Shown here in pieces: positions 22,004 through 27,490 of a stretch of 27,490 nt of DNA. The notes beneath the pieces are model-generated. The model was not told the origin of the DNA and did no database searches. It was given only the letters and a program-made list of their open reading frames with translations. The position numbers and the translations under genes were made by a program. How positions within the stretch are numbered: the first letter of the stretch is position 1; each line of letters begins with the position of its first letter. Origin of the DNA: 66-474 sp035249465 (GTDB lineage Bacteria > Pseudomonadota > Gammaproteobacteria > Xanthomonadales > Rhodanobacteraceae); contig DATFGL010000227.1 in NCBI GenBank assembly GCA_035249465.1, forward strand, positions 1 to 27,490. Reading direction: 5' to 3'.

Positions 22004-22633
22004 ATGAGCGAATCCCGCAAACCTTCCTTGTGCGCCGCTGCCCGGCCGACCTCGCCGGAGGTGACGCGCGAGCAGGCGATGGATGCGGTGCGCACGCTGC
22101 TGCGCTGGGCCGGCGACGAGCCGACCCGCGAAGGCTTGCGCGACACCCCCAAACGCGTGGTGGACGCCTACACCGAATGGTTTTCCGGTTACCACGAAGA
22201 CCCGCAGGACTACCTGCGCCGCACCTTCGAGGAAGTGGCCGGCTACGACGAAATGATCGTGCTGCGCGACATCCAGTTCGAATCGTTCTGCGAGCACCAT
22301 CTGGCGCCGATCATCGGCCGCGCGCACGTCGGCTACGTCCCGGATGGGAAAGTGGTCGGCATCTCCAAGCTGGCGCGCGTGGTGGACGCGTTCGCGCACC
22401 GCTTCCAGGTACAGGAAAAGCTCACCGCGCAAATCGCCACCTGCATCAGCGAAGTGCTGGCACCGCGCGGCGTCGGCGTCGTGATCGACGCGGCGCACCA
22501 GTGCATGACCACCCGCGGCGTGCACAAGCGCGGCGTGTCCATGGTGACCAGCCAGATGCTCGGCAGCTTCCGCGAGGACGCGCGCACGCGCGCGGAGTTC
22601 CTCAGATTCATCGATATCGACGGCGGAAGATAG
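22004..22633 (+). CDS. folE: GTP cyclohydrolase I
   Basis: A 209-residue FolE. Zn ligands Cys96 and His99 (FESFCEHHL) and Cys167 (AHQCMTTRGV) are present, along with PIIGRAHVGYVPDGKVVGISKLARVVD and the C-terminal SFREDARTRAEFLRFI. It converts GTP to 7,8-dihydroneopterin triphosphate, the first step of folate and pterin synthesis, as a cytoplasmic homodecamer. Length matches the family. The start has a GAGAGG ribosome binding site 8 bases upstream and a GTTAAACT -10-like sequence near 21965. The stop is followed after three bases by copy D of the 3'-UTR repeat. Confidence 0.97.
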   Translation: MSESRKPSLCAAARPTSPEVTREQAMDAVRTLLRWAGDEPTREGLRDTPKRVVDAYTEWFSGYHEDPQDYLRRTFEEVAGYDEMIVLRDIQFESFCEHHLAPIIGRAHVGYVPDGKVVGISKLARVVDAFAHRFQVQEKLTAQIATCISEVLAPRGVGVVIDAAHQCMTTRGVHKRGVSMVTSQMLGSFREDARTRAEFLRFIDIDGGR

Positions 22634-22636
22634 TTT

Positions 22637-22750
22637 GTGCGATCGTCCATGATCGCTGTTTCGCCGAAGCGTTTCTCTCGCTGCGGTGCTTCGCGGACAG
22701 GAAACACCAGAACGGCCATCCATGGCCTGACTTTCCACAACAGCCGCTCC
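22637..22750 (+). repeat. 3'-UTR repeat element, copy D (short form)
   Basis: 114 bp, starting 3 bases after the folE stop. The proximal hairpin is a perfect GCGATC-6-GATCGC. The middle contains TGTTTC...GAAACA and GAAGC...GCTTC inverted words. The distal hairpin is the 14-bp palindrome GGCCATCCATGGCC (22714-22727), followed by TGACTTTCCACAACAG. It ends 47 bases before the MFS gene start. Confidence 0.75.
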
Positions 22751-22797
22751 GAACGGGGACACCTTTCATCCCTCTCGTCAGAAACCGGAACACCCTC

Positions 22798-24069
22798 GTG
22801 AGCGAACCTGAGTCACTCGAACACCCGCGCCGCCGCGCGGCGGTGATCTTCATCTTCGTCACCGTGACGATCGACATGCTGGCGTTCGGGATCATCATCC
22901 CGGTGCTGCCCCACCTGATCGTCGAGTTGATCGGTGGCAGCATCGCGAAGGCAGCGGTGTGGTCCAGCGCCTTCAGTACCCTGTTCATGCTGATGCAGTT
23001 CGTGTGCTCGCCGATCCAGGGCGCGTTGTCGGACCGCTTCGGGCGGCGCACGGTGATCCTGATTTCGAGCTTCGGCCTCGGCATCGATTTCATCGTGATG
23101 GCGCTGGCGCCGTTCCTGTGGCTGCTGTTCATCGGGCGCGCGGTGTCGGGCGCGTGCGCGGCCAGCTTCTCGACTGCCAACGCCTACATCGCGGACATTA
23201 CGCCACGCGAAAAGCGCGCGGCCGCGTTCGGCATGCTGGGCGGCGCGTTCGCGGTCGGTTTCATCGTCGGCCCGGCGCTTGGCGGTTTCCTCGGGCACCT
23301 GTGGATCCGCCTGCCGTTCTGGGTCGCGGCGGCATTGTGCCTGGTCAACTTTTGCTACGGGTACTTCGTGCTGCCGGAATCGCTGCCGAAGGAACGCCGC
23401 GCGCCGAAGTTCGACTGGCGCCACGCCAATCCCCTGGGCTCGGTGATGCTGCTGAAGCGCTATCCGCAGGTGCTGGCACTCGCCGCGGTGTTCTTCTTGC
23501 TGGCACTCGCGCAGTTCTCGATCAATTCGACCTACGTGCTCTACACCGATTTCCGTTACGGCTGGGGGCCGCAAACGGTCGGCTACACGCTTGCGCTGGT
23601 CGGCGTGCTCACGGGCGTGGTGCAGGCCTTACTGGTGCGACGCCTGATGCCGAAGCTGGGCGAGCGACGGATGATCCTTGCCGGGCTCGCGTTCGTGGCC
23701 GTCGGCTATTTCGTGTTCGGCTTTGCGCCGGAAGCGTGGCTGTTCCTGTGCGGCATTCCGTTCCTGTGCCTCGGCGGCCTCGCCGGACCGCCCGCGCAAT
23801 CGCTGATCACGCATCAGGTCGATCCCGCCGAACAAGGCCGCCTGCAGGGCGCGCTCAGCAGCCTGCAGAGCCTCGCCGGCATCTTCGGGCCGGCGCTGTT
23901 CGCCAACCTGTTCGCATTGTTCATCAGCAAGCATGCGCCCACGCCGCACCTTCCGGGCGTCGCCTACGTGCTGGCGGCGGTGCTGGTGCTGGCGGCTTTG
24001 GTACTGACCGTGCGCGCTACCCGCGGGATGACGGCAGACGCCCCCGCCGCCGTACCGAAAACGACATGA
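22798..24069 (+). CDS. Major facilitator superfamily exporter, TetA-like (DHA1 family)
   Basis: A 423-residue protein with about 12 membrane helices. The first (VIFIFVTVTIDMLAFGIIIPVLP) and the loop 2-3 motif A (GALSDRFGRRTVIL, about 75-88) are typical, and GPALGGFLG near residue 160 corresponds to the antiporter motif C. The pattern, including the ADITPREKRAAAFGMLG segment, is that of TetA-like proton-coupled drug exporters in the inner membrane; chromosomal members often have unknown substrates, so tetracycline resistance should not be assumed. The start is GTG 22798, the only reasonable start before the first helix; its ribosome binding site is weak. It lies downstream of copy D of the repeat. 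Confidence 0.88.
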   Translation: MSEPESLEHPRRRAAVIFIFVTVTIDMLAFGIIIPVLPHLIVELIGGSIAKAAVWSSAFSTLFMLMQFVCSPIQGALSDRFGRRTVILISSFGLGIDFIVMALAPFLWLLFIGRAVSGACAASFSTANAYIADITPREKRAAAFGMLGGAFAVGFIVGPALGGFLGHLWIRLPFWVAAALCLVNFCYGYFVLPESLPKERRAPKFDWRHANPLGSVMLLKRYPQVLALAAVFFLLALAQFSINSTYVLYTDFRYGWGPQTVGYTLALVGVLTGVVQALLVRRLMPKLGERRMILAGLAFVAVGYFVFGFAPEAWLFLCGIPFLCLGGLAGPPAQSLITHQVDPAEQGRLQGALSSLQSLAGIFGPALFANLFALFISKHAPTPHLPGVAYVLAAVLVLAALVLTVRATRGMTADAPAAVPKTT

Positions 24070-24140
24070 ACTTGCCTTCGTTGCTCCATGGCCCCATGTG
24101 ACCTTGACCCCCTGCACGCATCCGCCCGGAGGACGCCGCC

Positions 24141-24341
24141 ATGATGACTTTCCTGTTGTGGTTCCTGCTGCTGATCTTCTGCTGGCCGCTGGCCCTGCTG
24201 GCGCTGATCCTGTGGCCGCTGGTGTGGCTGATCGCGCTGCCGTTCCGCCTGCTCGGTTTCGCCGTGGACGGCGTGTTCGAATTCCTGCGCGCATTGTTCA
24301 TGCTGCCCGCGCGCGTGCTCGGCGGCCGCCCGGCACGCTGA
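24141..24341 (+). CDS. 66-aa membrane protein of unknown function
   Basis: A very hydrophobic protein, MMTFLLWFLLLIFCWPLALL followed by LALILWPLVWLIALPFRLLG, making one long or two close membrane helices. The helix after about residue 40 (FAVDGVFEFLRALFMLPARVLGG) is amphipathic, and the C-terminus is basic. A GGAGGA ribosome binding site ends 7 bases before ATG 24141, strong evidence that it is translated. I do not recognise a characterised family. It is 71 bases after the MFS gene on the same strand and could be co-transcribed. Its stop is followed after nine bases by copy E of the 3'-UTR repeat. Confidence 0.75.
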   Translation: MMTFLLWFLLLIFCWPLALLALILWPLVWLIALPFRLLGFAVDGVFEFLRALFMLPARVLGGRPAR

Positions 24342-24350
24342 GCCATGTTC

Positions 24351-24484
24351 GTGCGATCGCCCGTGATCACCGCACAACCGGCCGCAGGAACCCGTACCCT
24401 TCCCGGTCCAATGGCGCCAGAACGACCATGAAGCCGCCATCCATGACCAGGAGATCCATGGTCTGGCTTTCCGCAAAAGCATTT
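24351..24484 (+). repeat. 3'-UTR repeat element, copy E (long form)
   Basis: About 134 bp, starting 9 bases after the stop of the 66-aa protein gene with GTGCGATCGCCC. The proximal hairpin has one mismatch (GCGATC/GATCAC). The distal hairpin has arms GACCA (24424-24428) and TGGTC (24459-24463) with 30 bases between, extended by TG/CA. The right end (CCGCAAAAGCATTTC) is the most diverged of the five, and is 12 bases from the DUF1993 ribosome binding site. Confidence 0.7.
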
Positions 24485-24507
24485 CCCCCAGCAACAAGGA
24501 CTGCATC

Positions 24508-25014
24508 ATGAGCATTTCCATGTACCAGGCTTCCGTTCCCGTGTTCGTGCGCGCGCTGACCAACTTGTCCGAGGTTCTGAAGAAGGGCGAGGCGCACGCG
24601 AAGGAAAAGGGCGCCGATCCCGACAACCTGTTGCAGCAACGGCTGATCTTCGACATGCTGCCGCTGATCAAGCAGATCCAGATCGCCTGCGACACCGTCG
24701 CGCGCGGCGCGGCGCGGCTCGCCGGCGTGGAACCGCAATCCTTCCCCGACAACGAAACCACGCTCGCACAGGCGCAGGACCGCATCGCCCGCGCCATCGC
24801 CTACGCCAAGTCGTTCAAGCCCGAACAGATCGACGGCAGCGAGAACCGCAAGGTCGTCATGAAAACCCGCCACGGCGACGTGGATTTCGTCGGACTCGCC
24901 TACCTCACCGAATATTCGCTGCCCAACCTGTTCTTCCACTGCACCACCGCCTACGACATCCTGCGTGTGGCCGGCACCCAGATCGGCAAGAAGGATTTCC
25001 TGGGCGATCGGTGA
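24508..25014 (+). CDS. DUF1993 family protein
   Basis: A 168-residue cytoplasmic protein matching DUF1993: MSISMYQASVPVFVRALTNLSEVLKKGEAHA at the N-terminus, LLQQRLIFDMLPLIKQIQIACDTVARGAARLAG in the middle and YSLPNLFFHCTTAYDILRVAGTQIGKKDFLG at the end. The pattern of helices with His and Asp suggests a DinB-like four-helix bundle, though function is unknown. AAGGA 7 bases before ATG 24508 supports the start. A strong terminator follows 89 bases after the stop. Confidence 0.88.
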   Translation: MSISMYQASVPVFVRALTNLSEVLKKGEAHAKEKGADPDNLLQQRLIFDMLPLIKQIQIACDTVARGAARLAGVEPQSFPDNETTLAQAQDRIARAIAYAKSFKPEQIDGSENRKVVMKTRHGDVDFVGLAYLTEYSLPNLFFHCTTAYDILRVAGTQIGKKDFLGDR

Positions 25015-25103
25015 GCGGATCGTGGCACGCATGCCGCCGCGCGACCTCGGCGGCCCGGCATCCTGCGAAAAATTCGCCGCCGGTTTTTCTTCAGATACAC
25101 GCG

Positions 25104-25136
25104 ACGCCCCGCTTGCGAAAGCGGGGCGTTTTCTTT
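25104..25136 (+). terminator. Rho-independent terminator after the DUF1993 gene
   Basis: ACGCCCCGCTT (25104-25114), loop GCGA, AAGCGGGGCGT (25119-25129), then TTTCTTT. Perfect 11-bp stem and T-rich tail. The remainder of this 333-bp intergenic region (25015-25347) has no convincing gene; it contains this terminator, a TTGCATGCAA palindrome at 25179-25188, a GGCGAG/CTCGCC hairpin near 25230-25250 and the promoter of the next gene. Confidence 0.92.
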
Positions 25137-25290
25137 CCACCGACGCACGCGCCTGCCCCCATCCTGCGTGGCGCGGGTTTGCATGCAACAATGACGTCGC
25201 GTGCGCGGCAGTTTCCGAGCGGAACGGTTGGGGCGAGACTCGGCCTCGCCATGATCCGGGTTAGAGTCCCGGCGTTGCGCCCGTTCAATC

Positions 25291-25319
25291 CTCACAATCC
25301 TCCCGGACAACTTTACAAT
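25291..25319 (+). promoter_or_regulatory. Candidate promoter of the NnrU-family gene
   Basis: CTCACA (25291-25296) and TACAAT (25314-25319) with a 17-base spacer; predicted start near 25326, leaving a 22-nt leader with an AAGGA ribosome binding site before ATG 25348. Confidence 0.5.
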
Positions 25320-25347
25320 CCAGGCTCTTCCGCACGAAGGACCAACC

Positions 25348-25926
25348 ATGTCCACCCTGATCCTCGGTTTGATCCTTTTCCTCGGCGCGCATTCGGTGCA
25401 CATGCTGGCGCCGCGCTGGCGCGAGCGCGTGGTCGCACGCATCGGGTTGTTGCCATGGAAGGGCTTGTACTCGCTGGTGGCGATCGCGGGATTCGTGCTG
25501 ATCGTCATCGGCTTCGGCGTGGCGCGCACGAATCTGCACCTGTTGTACCTGCCGCCGCCTTGGCTGAAGCACCTGAACGCGCTGTTCACGCTGGTCGCGT
25601 TCGTGCTGGTCGCGGCGGCGTACGTGCCGCGCAACCATTTGAAAGCGAAAATCGGGCACCCGATGGTGGCCGGCGTGAAGCTGTGGGCGCTCGGGCACCT
25701 GCTGGCGGTCGGCTACCTGCACGACGTGGTGCTGTTCGGCGCGTTCCTGGTCTGGGCCGTCGCGGACTTCGCGGTGTCGCGCCGGCGCGACCGGGCGGCC
25801 GGCACCGCATACCCCGCGGGTACGGCCATGGGCGACGTGGTGGCGGTGGTGACCGGCGTGGCGGCGTGGGCGATCTTCGCGTTCCTGCTGCATCTGCGCT
25901 TGATCGGTGTGAATCCTTTCATCTGA
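25348..25926 (+). CDS. NnrU family membrane protein
   Basis: A 192-residue protein with about five to six membrane helices. It carries the NnrU pattern: LFLGAHSVHML at the N-terminus, LYSLVAIAGFVLIVIGFG, and GHPMVAGVKLWALGHLLAVGYLHD (about 108-131) with conserved His residues. NnrU was named from denitrification loci and is related to the methanethiol S-methyltransferase (MddA)/isoprenylcysteine methyltransferase-like membrane fold; its reaction is not established. No nitrogen-oxide genes are nearby, so a denitrification role is not supported here. ATG 25348 follows an AAGGA ribosome binding site. The DUF3014 gene follows 58 bases later. Confidence 0.88.
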   Translation: MSTLILGLILFLGAHSVHMLAPRWRERVVARIGLLPWKGLYSLVAIAGFVLIVIGFGVARTNLHLLYLPPPWLKHLNALFTLVAFVLVAAAYVPRNHLKAKIGHPMVAGVKLWALGHLLAVGYLHDVVLFGAFLVWAVADFAVSRRRDRAAGTAYPAGTAMGDVVAVVTGVAAWAIFAFLLHLRLIGVNPFI

Positions 25927-25984
25927 CGGAACCATTGGCGCCCGCACACATCCAACATTGGTGGTTTCCGGTTTCGGGGGTGAC

Positions 25985-26857
25985 GTGACTCGACGCAATT
26001 CGGCACAAGGCAGGATCATCGGCGCGATCGTGGTGATCGTGATCGTCGCGCTGGCTGCGTGGTGGTATTTCACCCGCGTGCCGGGCGTGGATTTTTCGCG
26101 CCAGGGGCCTGCGCCCTCCGGACCGGCCAAGGCCGGCACCGCGCCGGAGCCGATCGAGCACCCGATTTCCGAGGCGCAGACTGGCCCCGCGCCCGCAACC
26201 ACGGCACCGCTGCCCGGGCTGGACAGCAGCGACGACGCCGTGGCGTCTGCGCTGGCGGCCATTCCCGGCGCGGATGGGCTGGCCGGCTTGTTGCTTTCAC
26301 GCGGGTTGATTCCGCACATCGTGGCAACCGTGGACGCCCTGCCCCGCCGCACGATCGGCGTCAGCATCCTGCCGATGCGCACGCCGGCGGGCACGTTCGC
26401 CGTGGACACCTCCAGCGGCCAGCCAGTGCTGGACAGCAAGGATTTCTCGCGCTACGACCCCTACATGAAGATTGCGGAGGCCGTGGATGCGCGCACGCTG
26501 GTGACGTGGTACGTGCATTGGTACCCGCTGTTCCAGCAGGCGTACCGCGAACTCGGTTATCCGCAGGGCTACTTCAACGACCGGCTGATCGCGGCAATCG
26601 ACAACATGCTGGCGGCGCCGAATGCGCAGCCGCCAATCGCGCTGACCGCCACCGCGGACGGCCACTACCTGTTCGCCGATCCGACCTGGGAATCGTTGTC
26701 GGTGGGCCAGAAGCTGATGATCCGCATCGGGCCCGAGCACGAACGCGTATTGAAGGCCAAGCTGCGCAGCATCCGCGCGTTGTTGCTGGGCGAGGCGCCC
26801 GTGTTCCACACCGCGGCAGAGGCGCAACCCGCGGCGGACGCCTCGACAGCGCACTGA
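25985..26857 (+). CDS. DUF3014 family membrane-anchored protein
   Basis: A 290-residue protein with one N-terminal membrane helix (about 12-31, IIGAIVVIVIVALAAWWYF), a Pro/Ala-rich linker (about 40-80) and a DUF3014 domain (about 85-280) that includes LLSRGLIPHIVATVDALPRRTIGVSILPMR and the YMKIAEAVDARTLVTWYVHWYPLFQQAYRELGYPQGYFNDRLIAAID stretch. Topology puts the domain in the periplasm. Function unknown. The GTG at 25985 was chosen because GGGGG lies 4-8 bases upstream and the polar N-terminus directly precedes the helix; an in-frame TTG at 25958 adds nine residues. The 3' end converges with the NRDE gene, 25 bases apart. Confidence 0.83.
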   Translation: MTRRNSAQGRIIGAIVVIVIVALAAWWYFTRVPGVDFSRQGPAPSGPAKAGTAPEPIEHPISEAQTGPAPATTAPLPGLDSSDDAVASALAAIPGADGLAGLLLSRGLIPHIVATVDALPRRTIGVSILPMRTPAGTFAVDTSSGQPVLDSKDFSRYDPYMKIAEAVDARTLVTWYVHWYPLFQQAYRELGYPQGYFNDRLIAAIDNMLAAPNAQPPIALTATADGHYLFADPTWESLSVGQKLMIRIGPEHERVLKAKLRSIRALLLGEAPVFHTAAEAQPAADASTAH

Positions 26858-26882
26858 TCACCTCCCCCTTGAAGGGAAGGGC

Positions 26883-27490
26883 TTATTCCACGTCACCAAA
26901 CCGCAACATGGTCTGTCCCTGCACTACGCCGTCCGGCCCGAAGCGGTGTTCAATGATGCAGCCGCCGCCTTCGCGTTCCAGCGCGATCAGCGTGGTCGCA
27001 CGCGTGCCGTAACGCTCGCCGCGCACGAACACCGGCGACAACTTGCGTTCCAGTTCGACGCCGACGCCTGTATCCGGCAACGCCGCGTCCGGAGCGGGTG
27101 TTTCATCGCTGAATGCCTCGAACAGCGATGCGAAGTCTTGCGCATTCGATTCGAGCCAATGGTGCAGCGCGGCGGTGGCGCGCCGCACCTTCGGCCACGG
27201 CACGTCAAGGTCGCCGTTCGACAGGCCATGCAGGCCATCCGCGACCGTTCGCGTGCGAACGCCGGGACCGTTGGATACAAAGCGTGCAGCCTCGGTGTCG
27301 AACAGCAGCAGGTTGAACGGACGGTAGCGCCCGGCGACCGCCTCCAGCACCTCGGCGTGATGCACCGCCGAATCGGCGCCTCGCAGGAAATCCGTCACCA
27401 GCCAGCCGCGCGATGCGCGATCCGGTGCGGCGCGCGGATCGCGTACGTTGGTCACCACGCATGCGCGGCCGGGGTCACGCACGCCCATCC
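26883..27490 (-). CDS. NRDE/TANGO2-family protein (5' end beyond window)
   Basis: About 202 residues of the C-terminal part of a TANGO2-like protein; the N-terminus lies beyond the right edge, probably about 75 residues including the NRDE motif. Visible family features are VVTNVRDP at the start, SRGWLVTDFL, the YRPFNLLLFD strand, HGLSNGDLDVPWPKVRRA and the C-terminal RGERYGTRATTLIALEREG...IEHRFGPDG. The last section, where RYGTRATT precedes the end strand, is typical of the NRDE domain, an Ntn-like fold. Eukaryotic TANGO2 is linked to heme and lipid handling; the bacterial role is unsettled. The neighbouring heme genes are suggestive only. Confidence 0.88.
   Translation of the reverse strand, partial: MGVRDPGRACVVTNVRDPRAAPDRASRGWLVTDFLRGADSAVHHAEVLEAVAGRYRPFNLLLFDTEAARFVSNGPGVRTRTVADGLHGLSNGDLDVPWPKVRRATAALHHWLESNAQDFASLFEAFSDETPAPDAALPDTGVGVELERKLSPVFVRGERYGTRATTLIALEREGGGCIIEHRFGPDGVVQGQTMLRFGDVE

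Noticed and set aside
22798..24069. Tetracycline resistance function for the MFS gene
   Set aside because: The sequence is TetA-like, but this subfamily is broad and there is no TetR-type regulator or resistance context, so no drug is assigned.
25255..25275. tRNA T-arm-like hairpin CCGGG-TTAGAGT-CCCGG
   Set aside because: No matching acceptor stem, D-arm or anticodon arm upstream and no CCA end; the loop lacks the TTC start.
1..27490. parS site near parAB
   Set aside because: I looked for TGTTTCACGTGAAACA-like palindromes and saw none with more than a partial match, so none is reported.
1..27490. CRISPR array or defence island
   Set aside because: No regularly spaced direct repeats, and no Cas, restriction or toxin-antitoxin genes are recognised.

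Overview
The window is about 27.5 kb of GC-rich bacterial chromosome. The content points to a gammaproteobacterium of the Xanthomonadales (Lysobacterales), probably Rhodanobacteraceae or a close relative. The reasons are the edge of an aryl-polyene/xanthomonadin pigment locus with a flavin halogenase, the rsmG-parA-parB order, a hemD-hemX-hemY run, RmuC, the xanthomonad-style -10 boxes (TAnnnT), and several families of short intergenic palindromic repeats. The taxonomic call is inference from gene content; no rRNA or tRNA is present to test it. I see no prophage, IS transposase, CRISPR array or integrase. The window looks like core chromosome with dispersed small repeats.

Layout. 1-3.4 kb: end of a pigment locus on the minus strand (dehydratase-like hotdog protein and a COG4648-type membrane protein), with a flavin-dependent halogenase and an alpha/beta hydrolase transcribed divergently. 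3.4-6.0 kb: a minus-strand pair of cyclic-di-GMP proteins, an HD-GYP protein with a broken HD dyad and a GGDEF-EAL protein with a broken GGDEF but a complete EAL site. 6.1-10.1 kb: pirin, a cis-prenyltransferase of the eukaryote/actinobacteria-like type, the MtfA peptidase and the Mg-type HemB. 10.3-13.3 kb: a small SPFH membrane protein ending in a clear terminator, then rsmG, parA and parB. 13.4-16 kb: a glycosyltransferase, a membrane rhodanese, a lipoprotein and a hotdog thioesterase. 16-19.2 kb: hemD, hemX and hemY. 19.3-22.6 kb: DUF2845 protein, PaaI-type thioesterase, rmuC, folE. 22.8-27.5 kb: TetA-like MFS exporter, a 66-aa membrane protein, DUF1993, NnrU and DUF3014 proteins, and a TANGO2/NRDE protein that runs off the right edge.

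The most unusual signal is a repeat of about 113-139 bp present five times (8949-9087, 14853-14991, 19175-19287, 22637-22750, 24351-24484). In all five cases the same end starts 0-9 bases after a stop codon and the element reads in the sense direction of that gene. Each copy has a short hairpin at the stop-codon end and a second hairpin near the far end, and one base pair of the second hairpin covaries between copies. It therefore behaves like a mobile 3'-UTR module. Other structured DNA includes a 143-bp element with terminal inverted repeats after the pirin gene, a 102-bp GTAGGTTGGGC-type element after parB, REP-like hairpins before rmuC, and a pair of ATCGAT-centred palindromes 33 bp apart between the prenyltransferase and mtfA genes.
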